Origin: JAEUMG01 sp046349315
GTDB taxonomy: Bacteria; Pseudomonadota; Alphaproteobacteria; Rhizobiales; Aestuariivirgaceae
Reading direction: 5' to 3'
Assembly (NCBI GenBank): GCA_046349315.1
Contig: JAXMCQ010000032.1
Coordinates: 1-53,370 of the forward strand
Length of the DNA: 53,370 nucleotides
Both the position numbers and the translations under genes were made by a program. This document shows, one piece after another, positions 1-7,784 of the stretch (position 1 is its first letter; each line of letters opens with the position of its first letter). The notes under the pieces were generated by a model that was not told the origin of the DNA, did no database searches, and saw only the letters and a program-made list of their open reading frames with translations.

Positions 1-890
1 AAGGCGAGCAAATTCTGCCGGAAAAGGGTGTTCACAGGGGGTGGAATCCAGACCGGCTTTGGCGCCGCCGCATAATCGGGCCAGGGCGAAGACTGGAACC
101 AGCGGTAAAAGATTTCGCTGAATTTTGGATCGCCGGCATAGCCCTGCTCCCACGGCTTGGGACGCAGCACGAAATGCCGGATGACCGGCCTGATCTCCTT
201 TTCGAGATCGAGCAGCAGGAACTCGCCCATGAAGTTGAAGCGCGGCGACAATGGCACAAAGCGACCGGCGAGCAGCACATTGAGCGCATCCTGATCGAAC
301 CATTGGTAGCGCTGCGGGTCGTGTGCAATCAGCGCGAGCGCGCGGCGCCCGAGTTCCTCCGCTTCCCATTTCGCGCGGTCGATGATTGTCACGCCATTGT
401 TGAAATAGGGAGCATCGAGACTAAGGCCTAAGGCGGCACGGTGCGCCTTGAACTCGCTCGCCAGATGGCCCCCGAAATCCATGTAGAAAATCATGTCGAT
501 CGCCGCCGCCAATGGCGCGTCTTTCAGATCGAGCGAGACCAGCGGCGACAGTCCTTCCGCAGCGATCGCGATATCAGAATCGATCGCGATGAAGCGGCGA
601 TATTGTTCCGGCAGGACGCGATCGAGAACCAAGCGGCGATAAATCGCTCGCGAGCCGTTGGGCGTCGCCGGCGCATGATTAATCAGCGGCGCAAAATCAA
701 ACGTGATGAGTTTGATCCGGTCCCGCAATAACGCGTCGAGACGATCATAGCCGGGCCAGATATCGCTCTCCTCACAAGCGATAACGACATCGGCATCGTC
801 TGGGATTCCGGCCGTTATGGCTTGTGCAGCAACGCAAACCGCCGGACCAAAGAAATTCCGGTCCGGCGTCAGGCAGATTGCGGTTTTCAC
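1..890 (-). CDS. GT8-family glycosyltransferase (partial, C-terminus outside window)
   Basis: The frame is open from a GTG at 890 to the window edge, about 296 codons. Family 8 glycosyltransferases move a sugar from a nucleotide donor to a lipooligosaccharide, glycan or protein acceptor. The N-terminus (VKTAICLTPDRNFF) has the expected first beta strand. An IAIDSD segment at about residues 101-106 is the metal-binding DxD motif. Downstream YFNNGVTIID and WFDQDALN blocks match the usual order of conserved GT8 blocks. The start lies 13 bases after the bmt stop on the same strand, so the two genes may share a transcript, but nothing links their functions. GTG was chosen because it is the first start after the bmt stop and precedes the conserved strand. 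Acceptor and sugar are unknown, and the C-terminal end is not seen. Confidence 0.75.
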   Translation of the reverse strand, partial: MKTAICLTPDRNFFGPAVCVAAQAITAGIPDDADVVIACEESDIWPGYDRLDALLRDRIKLITFDFAPLINHAPATPNGSRAIYRRLVLDRVLPEQYRRFIAIDSDIAIAAEGLSPLVSLDLKDAPLAAAIDMIFYMDFGGHLASEFKAHRAALGLSLDAPYFNNGVTIIDRAKWEAEELGRRALALIAHDPQRYQWFDQDALNVLLAGRFVPLSPRFNFMGEFLLLDLEKEIRPVIRHFVLRPKPWEQGYAGDPKFSEIFYRWFQSSPWPDYAAAPKPVWIPPPVNTLFRQNLLA

Positions 891-902
891 GCGTGAAGCG
901 AT

Positions 903-1922
903 TTAGCCGTGGCCGCGGCGGCGTTCGCGGCGTGCAGCGCCGGCCGCTGCCACGTCATGGCCCTTGGCGAGTTCGGAAACGCTACCCAAGTGCGCTTCGA
1001 CCAGTTCAATCGAAGGCCGTTCACCTTTGACGTGGTTCTCGAGCGCGTGCCGCATGGCGGCGAGGTGCTCGGGGCTGGTGCCGCAGCAACCGCCAATGAT
1101 CTTGGCCCCGGCGTCCAACGCAATGCGTGCGTAATCCGCCATCAGTTCCGGCGTGCCGCTGTAGTGGATATGGCCGTCGACATATTGCGGCACGCCGCAA
1201 TTGCCTTTGGCGACGACATTGGCATCAGGCCGCGCCGCGGTGATGCCGAGAACGGTCGCAATCAGTTCCGACGCGCCGACACCGCAATTGGCACCGATCG
1301 CCACGGGCTGGGTTTCGAGCGAGCCTGCAATCGCGCCGAACGCCTTCGGCGTGATGCCCATCATTGTGCGGCCGTTGGTATCGAAGCTCATCGTCGTCAC
1401 GATCGGCAGGCCGGCGCGCGAGGCGCCTTCGACGGCGGCGCGCAATTCCTCCTCCGACGACATGGTCTCGATCCACAACACATCGACACCGCCCTCTTTC
1501 AGGGCAGCGGCCTGCTCCGCGAAAGCCTCGACGCCCGATTCATGCGACAGCGTGCCGATCGGTTCGAAGATCTCGCCTGTGGGACCGATCGAACCCGCGA
1601 CGTAAACCGTGCGGCCGGCAGCGTCCGCCTCGGCGCGGGCATTTTTGGCGGCGGCGATGTTGATCTCGCGCACCCGGTCCTCGGCATTGTGCAGCTTCAG
1701 ACGGTACCTATTGCCGCCGAAGGTATTGGTCAGGATGATATCGGCGCCAGCCTCGATAAACCGGCGATGCAGGCTGCGAACGCGGTCGGGATGTTCGTCA
1801 TTCCACATCTCCGGGGCATCGCCGGAAACGAGGCCCATCTGGAAATAATTCGTACCGGTCGCCCCGTCGGCCAAAAGCCACGGGCGGGTATTGAGCGCTT
1901 CGGTGAAACTGGGGCGGGTCAT
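903..1922 (-). CDS. bmt: Betaine-homocysteine (homocysteine S-) methyltransferase
   Basis: This cytoplasmic zinc enzyme transfers a methyl group, probably from glycine betaine, to homocysteine to make methionine. The start MTRPSFTEALNTR is followed by LLADGATGTN and TNTFGGN, both typical of the homocysteine S-methyltransferase fold. GANCG and the C-terminal GGCCGTSPEH supply the three zinc-binding cysteines. The protein is 339 residues, the size of stand-alone bacterial enzymes rather than full MetH. ATG at 1922 is preferred over GTG at 1940 because AGAGGA sits about six bases upstream of the ATG. A perfect 16-base palindrome 29 bases upstream suggests SAH-linked repression. Homocysteine methyltransferases using S-methylmethionine are close relatives, so the methyl donor is inferred from the rhizobial Bmt family. 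Confidence 0.82.
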   Translation of the reverse strand: MTRPSFTEALNTRPWLLADGATGTNYFQMGLVSGDAPEMWNDEHPDRVRSLHRRFIEAGADIILTNTFGGNRYRLKLHNAEDRVREINIAAAKNARAEADAAGRTVYVAGSIGPTGEIFEPIGTLSHESGVEAFAEQAAALKEGGVDVLWIETMSSEEELRAAVEGASRAGLPIVTTMSFDTNGRTMMGITPKAFGAIAGSLETQPVAIGANCGVGASELIATVLGITAARPDANVVAKGNCGVPQYVDGHIHYSGTPELMADYARIALDAGAKIIGGCCGTSPEHLAAMRHALENHVKGERPSIELVEAHLGSVSELAKGHDVAAAGAARRERRRGHG

Positions 1923-1950
1923 CGGAATTCCTCTAGGCACGCATTATGAC

Positions 1951-1966
1951 ATAAAGATATCTTTAT
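1951..1966 (-). promoter_or_regulatory. SahR-like palindromic operator of bmt
   Basis: ATAAAGATATCTTTAT is a perfect 16-base palindrome in the 56-base gap between the MBL gene and bmt, 29 bases upstream of the chosen bmt ATG. It resembles the palindrome I associate with ArsR-family SAH-responsive regulators (SahR) that control methionine-cycle genes in Rhizobiales. The palindrome is seen directly; the regulator assignment is from memory of the family and no sahR gene is in the window. Confidence 0.55.
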
Positions 1967-1978
1967 ATGAAGGAGAAT

Positions 1979-2785
1979 CTAGCGCCAATCCCCGTAGGCT
2001 TCCGGGCTCACCAAAAGCTGCATTTTGGCGCCGATTTCGTAGCTATCCGGGCCTGTTTTTGTGGGTTTTCGCGTTCCTTCGCGGATCTCGCGCAAGGCCT
2101 TCAGCAGATCGTCGAGATCGCCCTTTCCAAGCCGTGGCGCAATTCCATCCGGTTGCCCGTGGGCGCCCAGGATCGTGACATTAGGGTCCAACTTCAGCGC
2201 CTCTGCCGCGGCGAGATAATCCGGCAAGGATGAGCCGGGTACCTGCGCATAGAGAGGCCCGAGATAGAGGAAATCGGCAGCGAGCAGGATATTGCGCTGA
2301 CGGTCGAGGAGCGACACCGAATCCGGGGAATGGCCTGGGGTATGGTGTATCTCCAGTTTGATGCCACCGAGATCGATTTCATGGCCGATAGGCCACCAAT
2401 GATTGATGGTCACCGGCTTCCAAACCATGACCTCGTAATGCCCGAGATAGAGGTCATCGGGCGCGTGAAATTGGCCAGCGCGAATACATGATCTCAAGAT
2501 CGGCAGATCGGCCATCGCCAGATCGGAAAAGCGATGGAGATTTCCGGTGTGATCGTAATGGAGATGCGACGGCATCACGGTCAGCGGACGATCTGTGAGA
2601 CTGGCGACGACAGGAGCGATATCGCGCACGCCCGGTCCGGTATCAAACAGCAGTGCAGCGTCCCTGCCCTCGATCAGGTAGTTCCAGTTGACCTGATGAT
2701 ATTTGGGCTCGCCGATCGCATGCAATCCCGGCGCGATAGTTTCGATCGCATACCAGTCGTCGAACCAGCGCACCTCCGACGTCAT
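1979..2785 (-). CDS. MBL-fold metallo-hydrolase, last gene of the Soe-like operon
   Basis: This is a 268-residue soluble metallo-beta-lactamase-fold hydrolase. It carries the metal-binding HLHYDH motif at about residues 74-79, LFDTGPG before it, HHTPGHSPDS at about 148-157, AADFLYLGP and a late GAHGQ histidine, in the normal MBL order. No signal peptide is visible, so it should be cytoplasmic. Its ATG overlaps the stop of the membrane-anchor gene by four bases (ATGA), which indicates translational coupling to the molybdoenzyme operon. The family includes glyoxalase II, persulfide dioxygenases, lactonases and thioesterases. The sequence does not decide the substrate. A role with a sulfur compound handled by the operon is an inference from position only. 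Confidence 0.8.
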   Translation of the reverse strand: MTSEVRWFDDWYAIETIAPGLHAIGEPKYHQVNWNYLIEGRDAALLFDTGPGVRDIAPVVASLTDRPLTVMPSHLHYDHTGNLHRFSDLAMADLPILRSCIRAGQFHAPDDLYLGHYEVMVWKPVTINHWWPIGHEIDLGGIKLEIHHTPGHSPDSVSLLDRQRNILLAADFLYLGPLYAQVPGSSLPDYLAAAEALKLDPNVTILGAHGQPDGIAPRLGKGDLDDLLKALREIREGTRKPTKTGPDSYEIGAKMQLLVSPEAYGDWR

Positions 2786-3717
2786 GCCTTCTGCGCACCA
2801 TAGTAGAGCGAGACGACGTGTTGCGCCTCTGCGAAGAACAGCCAGCGTTGGACGATAGCGCTCGCGAAGGCCGCCAGAGCGGCGAGGATCGAGAAGAAAA
2901 CCGGCAATGCCACCAGGGTCAGCAAGGTCAAAACTAGCGAGGCTGCGAGCAGCGCGTAAACGATCATCCGCAAACGCTCAGCGTGCCTGCGGGCGACACT
3001 GTAGCCCATTTCCTTCATGACAAAGTTCTGCGCGGTGTGCGGCACCTCCCACTGGCGGACCGCTCCGATGCGTCCAAGTCCGGTCGCATCGCCAATGGTA
3101 CGCGTGCGCTCGGCACTATCGATCGAGCGCCAATAGAGGAATTTGAGGAGGATCGTCAGAATCAACACCGCCGCGGCGAGATAGGCCTGGAATGGCTGCC
3201 AGCGGTCGAAAGCGGAAGCGATGGCCATCAGCAAGGTCGCGCCGGTCGCCAGCGCATAAACGAGATAGACCGGCACGGTGAACGGACTGGCCCAGGCGCG
3301 GATCGTCTTCAGGCTTGAATAGATTTTAGCCGTGCAGAAGACGGTTATGCCCGCGCCGATGAAACTCGCCAGTCCGAAGGGGCCGATCAAATCAGGGCGA
3401 TCGATGATGCCGAGCCAGAAAACACCGAAAGCGAGGATGGGCACGAAAGTGAGCACCGCAGCGACGCCTTCGCGTGACAGCCAGGAGGAACGCCATTGGC
3501 TGAAGGCGCGCCAAGCGCGTTCCGGATGCCCGAGATGCAAGGTCGAGGAGAGCAAGCCGATGGTGACCAGGGCGAGCCCGATGAAAAGGCTCACCAATCC
3601 GAACCAGAAATTCGAAGCCGGGCCATGATTGAAACCGACGAGCCCAAGGAGCGCGAGCAAGCCGTAGCCGGCGCCGGACGCGGTGGTGAAGATTATGACC
3701 GAATAGGCGGGATGCAT
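2782..3717 (-). CDS. soeC: DmsC/SoeC-like membrane anchor subunit
   Basis: This 311-residue integral membrane protein has about eight hydrophobic segments and the DmsC-type N-terminus MHPAYSVIIFTTASGAGYG. The LHLGHPERAWRAFSQWRSSWLSREG block in the first half is a hallmark of DmsC-type quinone-reactive anchors. Its size matches SoeC and DmsC. It should anchor the molybdenum and iron-sulfur subunits to the membrane and exchange electrons with the quinone pool. It begins eight bases after the iron-sulfur gene and overlaps the MBL gene by four bases, so all are one transcript. The family call (DmsC-type anchor) is firm. Assignment to sulfite oxidation rests on the partner subunit lacking an export signal and on the nearby xsc gene. 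Confidence 0.8.
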   Translation of the reverse strand: MHPAYSVIIFTTASGAGYGLLALLGLVGFNHGPASNFWFGLVSLFIGLALVTIGLLSSTLHLGHPERAWRAFSQWRSSWLSREGVAAVLTFVPILAFGVFWLGIIDRPDLIGPFGLASFIGAGITVFCTAKIYSSLKTIRAWASPFTVPVYLVYALATGATLLMAIASAFDRWQPFQAYLAAAVLILTILLKFLYWRSIDSAERTRTIGDATGLGRIGAVRQWEVPHTAQNFVMKEMGYSVARRHAERLRMIVYALLAASLVLTLLTLVALPVFFSILAALAAFASAIVQRWLFFAEAQHVVSLYYGAQKA

Positions 3718-3725
3718 GCGCTGCG

Positions 3726-4463
3726 TTAGCCGCCCAGAACCTTGTCGGCCCAGCGGAAAAGCGATTCTAGCGCCGAGCCGGTTTCCTTCGGAATCTCCAT
3801 TTGCGGACCGGTATCACGCCGGGCGCGCGGCGGGAGATATTTGTTGACCGGCTTGTAGCCCATTTCCGGCATGAGGTCGTAGCCGCCGCGCGCCGCGACG
3901 AGTTCGGATACAGCCGAGTTCGGATCGCCAAGATCGCCGAAATGGCGCGCACCGGTGGGGCATGCCTTTACGCAAGCGGGCTTGCGATCCTCGACAGCGA
4001 GAGTGTCGTTGTAGATGCGGTCGACGCAGAGCGTGCATTTCTTCATGACGCCATCGTCATAGTCGTATTCGCGCGCGCCATAGGGGCAAGCCCAGGAACA
4101 CAGCTTGCAGCCGATACAGGTCTCGGGATTGACAAGCACGATGCCGTCTTCCGCCCGCTTGTAAGAGGCACCGGTCGGACAGACGGTGACGCAGGCCGGC
4201 TCCTCGCAATGCAGACAGGAGCGTGGGAAGTGAACGATGCGCGCGGCGGCATCGCCCTCCGCCTTTACTTCGTAGCCGTGCACGCGATTGAGCCAGGTGC
4301 CGAGAGGATTGGCGCCATAGGGATCTTCATCGGTCAAAGGTGCCGAATAGCCTTGCGTGTTCCATTCCTTGCAGGAGGTCGCGCAGGCCTGACAGCCGAC
4401 GCAAGTGTCGAGGTCTATAACGAGACCGAGCTTCTTGCCGCCGGGCGCCGGAAGAGATGTCAT
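3726..4463 (-). CDS. soeB: 4x[4Fe-4S] ferredoxin-like electron-transfer subunit (DmsB/SoeB type)
   Basis: This 245-residue electron-transfer subunit passes electrons between the molybdenum subunit and the membrane anchor. All sixteen cysteines for four [4Fe-4S] clusters are present: C21-C24-C27-C31 (CVGCQACATSC), C83-C86-C91-C95, C116-C119-C122-C126 (CIGCKLCSWACP) and C143-C146 with C164-C168. The layout and length fit DmsB, PhsB and SoeB. No Tat signal is present, consistent with a cytoplasmic complex. Its ATG overlaps the stop of the catalytic gene by four bases (4460-4463), so the subunits should be made in step. Tetrathionate, polysulfide or DMSO reductase B subunits look alike, so the operon context carries the specific call. 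Confidence 0.85.
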   Translation of the reverse strand: MTSLPAPGGKKLGLVIDLDTCVGCQACATSCKEWNTQGYSAPLTDEDPYGANPLGTWLNRVHGYEVKAEGDAAARIVHFPRSCLHCEEPACVTVCPTGASYKRAEDGIVLVNPETCIGCKLCSWACPYGAREYDYDDGVMKKCTLCVDRIYNDTLAVEDRKPACVKACPTGARHFGDLGDPNSAVSELVAARGGYDLMPEMGYKPVNKYLPPRARRDTGPQMEIPKETGSALESLFRWADKVLGG

Positions 4464-7267
4464 CGCCGGCCTCGCAGGCGTTTGAGGATGGGGAATTGCG
4501 GCTCACTAACGCGGGCTTCCGGTTCGGCCTTCTCGATCTTCACGCGCAGATCGTACCAAGCCGCCTGGCCGGTGATCGGATCGGAGTTGGAATAGCGGTA
4601 GCCACCTTCACGTTCGGGAAGAAGATCGCCGATCAAGTGATTGAGCAGAAATCCTTTTTTGGCCTCAGGCGCGTCCGGCGCCAAAGCCCAAGCGCCCGAT
4701 CGCTTGCCGATCGCATTCCAAGTCCAGACGGTATTGGGATTGACGCCGTCCATGAGCTTGACCTGCACCTTGATGCGGCCATTCGTGGAGGTGACGTGGA
4801 CCCAGTCACCATCGGCGACGCCAAGATCGGCAGCGCGTGTGTGATGGAGATAAAGCCAATTGCGGCCGAGGATCTGGCGGAGCCAGGCATTCTGCGATCC
4901 CCAGGAATGATACATGGCCATCGGCCGTTGGGTGATGGCGTGCATCGGATAATCACCAACGTCGAGTGCGGAGTCCGACAAGGGCGCATACCAGAACGGG
5001 ATCGGGTCGAAGTGCTTGACGATCCGGGCGCGATGTTCGGGCGGCACGAAGGCGCCCTTCCCTTCCGCCGCAAGGCGGAACTTCTGCAACGGCTCGCAAT
5101 AGAGCTGAAAGACGATCGGGTCGGCGCGGCCAAGAAATCCGAAGAAAGTCGCCCAATCGAGATAGTCCCAATTGGCGTGCCGGTAATACTTCATCCGGTC
5201 CGGCAGTTCCTGGAACCAGTGGCAGCCATTCTCGATATAGCGGTCGAGCTGGTTGGGATTGGGCGCTCCCTTGCCGTTGAGTCCACCCGTCGGCCCACGC
5301 CACCCGGCCAAGGGACCGAGACCGGGCGCGCGTTCATGATTGACGATGTAGTCGGGATAACCGCCGGGATAACGCGGCGAGCCGTCATTGCGCACCATGC
5401 CCGGCAATCCTAGTCGCGCGCCGAGATCGAGCAGTACGTCCTGGAAGGGGCGCACATCGCGATCCGGCTTCACCACAGGATGGCGGATCGAGTCAGCCGG
5501 ACCGTCAGCTTCGGAGATCGGCCGGTCGAGAAGCGAGATGCAGTCCCAGCGCTCAAGATAGGTCGTGTCCGGCAGGATCAGATCGGCGTAATGCACCATC
5601 TCCGAGGCGTAGGCGTCCGAATAGATGATGCGCGGGATGACGTATTCGCCGGTCTTCTCGTCCTTGGCGGTCAAATGCCGGATCGTATCCGGCACGTTCA
5701 TCGCCGAATTCCAGCTCATATTCGCCATGTACATGAAGAGCACATCGATCCCGTAAGGATCGCGTCTCGCCGCATTGGCAATGACGGTGTGCATCAATCC
5801 ATGGGCAGCGATCGGCGCTTCCCAGCTATAGGCCTTGTCGATGCGCTGCGGCTTGCCGTCTGCATCAACGAGAAGATCCCCAGGCGCGGTGACGAAACCG
5901 AGCGGCGGTCCGGGCAAGGGCGAGTTCGGCTTGACCTGCCCCGGCTTGCCCGCGGGGCGCACCGCAGGCGGCGTCGGCTTCGGGAATGGCGCCTTGTAGC
6001 GATAGCCGCCCGGCACATCGATGGTGCCAAGAATGATCTGAAGCAGATGCAGAGTGCGGCAGGTCTGAAAGCCGTTGGAATGGGCCGAGATGCCGCGCAT
6101 CGCATGCATGGACACAGGGCGCCCGACGGTCGTCGGGTGATAGCGCCCGGCATAGTCGGTCCAGGGGATATCGAGTTCGATCTGCTGATTGAAAGCGACA
6201 TCTGCGAGCTCGCCGGCGATGCGGCAAATGGTGGCGGCCGGGACACCGGTGCGTTCGGCAACGGCCTCCGGTGCGAATTCCGATGAAAGAAATCGCTCGG
6301 CGATCAATTGAAAGGACGTCGTGACGCGGCGCCCGTCGGGCAAGGTATAATCGCCCATGATCTTGGGCGAGGCATCGGGCGAGAGCGCCGGCATGGCACT
6401 TTGCGACCGGCCATCCCAGACCAGCGCACTGCCGCTGGCATTGCGCACGAAAAGACCATTGTTCGAGGATTCGGGGTCACGAAAGACGAGCCAGGTGGCA
6501 TTCGTATAGCGCGCGAGATATTCGAGATCGATCTTGTGCGCGGCGATGAGGCAATGGATCAACGCGCCGGCAAAGAGACCGTCGGTGCCCGGCGTAATGC
6601 CGATCCATTCATCGGCGATTGCCGAATAGCCAGTGCGCACCGGATTGACGGAGACGAATTTGGCGCCGCGCGCCTTGAGCTTGCCGAGGCCGATCTTGAT
6701 CGGGTTGGAGGCATGATCCTCGGCCACGCCGAAGAGCAGGAAGTACTTCGTGTGCTTCCAGTCGGGCTCGCCGAACTCCCAGAACGAGCCACCAAAAGTG
6801 TAGAGCCCGGCAGCCGCCATGTTGACCGAGCAAAAGCCGCCATGGGCAGCATAATTGGGCGTGCCGAATTGCGTCGCCCACCAGCCGGTCAAGGCCTGCG
6901 ACTGGTCGCGGCCTGTAAAGAAGGCAAGCTTGCGCGGATCGGTGTTGCGCACTTCGGAAAGCCACATGGTGGCGGTGCGCAGCGCCTCCTCCCATTCAAT
7001 TTCCCGAAACTCGCCGGATCCCCGCTCGCCCACCCTGATCAACGGCTTGGACAGGCGTGCGGGCGAATAGTGCTGCATGATGCCGGATGCACCCTTGCCA
7101 CAGATGACGCCCTTGTTCACCGGGTGCGCCGGATTGCCGTCGATATATTTGACGGTGCCATCCTTGAGATAGACCCTGATCCCGCAGCGACAGGCGCACA
7201 TGTAGCAGGTTGTGGTCTTCACCTCGTCCCAGGTTCGGACGGATGTGTCGATTTGCGGCTGGACCAT
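4460..7267 (-). CDS. soeA: Molybdopterin oxidoreductase, probable cytoplasmic sulfite dehydrogenase catalytic subunit
   Basis: This 935-residue member of the DMSO-reductase superfamily binds bis-MGD and one N-terminal [4Fe-4S] cluster. Cluster ligands are C21-X2-C24-X3-C28 and C56 (CYMCACRCG, then GVICGKG). C146 in HGGFCSVNM lies where the protein ligand to molybdenum is usually found. There is no twin-arginine leader, in contrast to DmsA, PhsA and TtrA, and this favours the cytoplasm-facing SoeA type that oxidises sulfite to sulfate. Lengths of the three subunits (935, 245, 311) resemble SoeABC. The ATG at 7267 has no clear Shine-Dalgarno sequence, but CYMC must be near the N-terminus, so the start is nearly fixed. 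xsc, which releases sulfite, lies 7 kb away. Another oxyanion reductase remains possible. Confidence 0.75.
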   Translation of the reverse strand: MVQPQIDTSVRTWDEVKTTTCYMCACRCGIRVYLKDGTVKYIDGNPAHPVNKGVICGKGASGIMQHYSPARLSKPLIRVGERGSGEFREIEWEEALRTATMWLSEVRNTDPRKLAFFTGRDQSQALTGWWATQFGTPNYAAHGGFCSVNMAAAGLYTFGGSFWEFGEPDWKHTKYFLLFGVAEDHASNPIKIGLGKLKARGAKFVSVNPVRTGYSAIADEWIGITPGTDGLFAGALIHCLIAAHKIDLEYLARYTNATWLVFRDPESSNNGLFVRNASGSALVWDGRSQSAMPALSPDASPKIMGDYTLPDGRRVTTSFQLIAERFLSSEFAPEAVAERTGVPAATICRIAGELADVAFNQQIELDIPWTDYAGRYHPTTVGRPVSMHAMRGISAHSNGFQTCRTLHLLQIILGTIDVPGGYRYKAPFPKPTPPAVRPAGKPGQVKPNSPLPGPPLGFVTAPGDLLVDADGKPQRIDKAYSWEAPIAAHGLMHTVIANAARRDPYGIDVLFMYMANMSWNSAMNVPDTIRHLTAKDEKTGEYVIPRIIYSDAYASEMVHYADLILPDTTYLERWDCISLLDRPISEADGPADSIRHPVVKPDRDVRPFQDVLLDLGARLGLPGMVRNDGSPRYPGGYPDYIVNHERAPGLGPLAGWRGPTGGLNGKGAPNPNQLDRYIENGCHWFQELPDRMKYYRHANWDYLDWATFFGFLGRADPIVFQLYCEPLQKFRLAAEGKGAFVPPEHRARIVKHFDPIPFWYAPLSDSALDVGDYPMHAITQRPMAMYHSWGSQNAWLRQILGRNWLYLHHTRAADLGVADGDWVHVTSTNGRIKVQVKLMDGVNPNTVWTWNAIGKRSGAWALAPDAPEAKKGFLLNHLIGDLLPEREGGYRYSNSDPITGQAAWYDLRVKIEKAEPEARVSEPQFPILKRLRGRR

Positions 7268-7279
7268 AAAGCGGGCGAT

Positions 7280-7305
7280 TCCTATAGGCGGCGCAGCCTA
7301 TAGGA
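7280..7305. promoter_or_regulatory. Inverted repeat upstream of the Soe-like operon
   Basis: TCCTATAGGC and GCCTATAGGA form a perfect 10-base inverted repeat around a six-base spacer (GGCGCA), 13 bases upstream of the soeA-like ATG. Each arm contains the self-palindromic octamer CCTATAGG. It could be a dimeric operator for a repressor or a hairpin in the leader. No protein can be named. Confidence 0.5.
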
Positions 7306-7406
7306 TGGGGCCAGAAGCCGCCATAGCGCCAATGAAGCGGAGCCAAAGGAGCCAGGATGACAAGCCCAGCCGGACCACGCATCATAGGGGGCTTGGAGGT
7401 GACGCG

Positions 7407-7739
7407 GTGACAGCAAAGGCAATGTTCCTCGGCATGGCACTCACGGGGTTGGCAGCGCTCGCCGTTCCGGCGGAAGCGATCTGCTTCGATCCGGTCGGCT
7501 GCTCGAACACCAAGCGCTATAACAGCCGCGATCTGCGCAAGCTCAATTGCGATGAATTGTGGTTCGTGCGCAACGCGATCCTCGACGACCACGGCTATTG
7601 CTTCAAGACCGAGAAGGGCATTTCCGCCTTCGGCAATGAGGGCTGCGAATCCCACTCCATCGCGGATCTGGAACTCAACAGCTTCGAGCAGTTCAACCTC
7701 AAGGCCATCAGCGGGATGGAGGAGAACAAGGGCTGTTGA
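7407..7739 (+). CDS. Small secreted YARHG-domain protein
   Basis: This 110-residue protein begins with a cleavable signal peptide (MTAKAMFLGMALTGLAALA, cleavage near AEA/IC). The mature part has six cysteines and a YARHG-type segment, LWFVRNAILDDHGYCFKT followed by AFGNEGC. YARHG domains occur in secreted or envelope proteins of unknown biochemical role. The GTG at 7407 was chosen because GGAGGT lies six bases upstream and it places the hydrophobic signal at the N-terminus; a longer frame beginning at 7212 would run through the soe promoter region. It is divergent from the Soe-like operon and only 45 bases ahead of the MocR gene. No link to sulfur metabolism can be read from it. Confidence 0.75.
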   Translation: MTAKAMFLGMALTGLAALAVPAEAICFDPVGCSNTKRYNSRDLRKLNCDELWFVRNAILDDHGYCFKTEKGISAFGNEGCESHSIADLELNSFEQFNLKAISGMEENKGC

Positions 7740-7784
7740 GCCGGGCGGCCTTTGGCCCTATGATTGGTCCAGTCAGGCAAGGCC

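Noticed and set aside
909..1949. 346-codon open frame antisense to bmt
   Set aside because: High G+C makes long antisense frames common; the bmt frame has all family motifs and the antisense product is Arg/Asp-rich without a domain.
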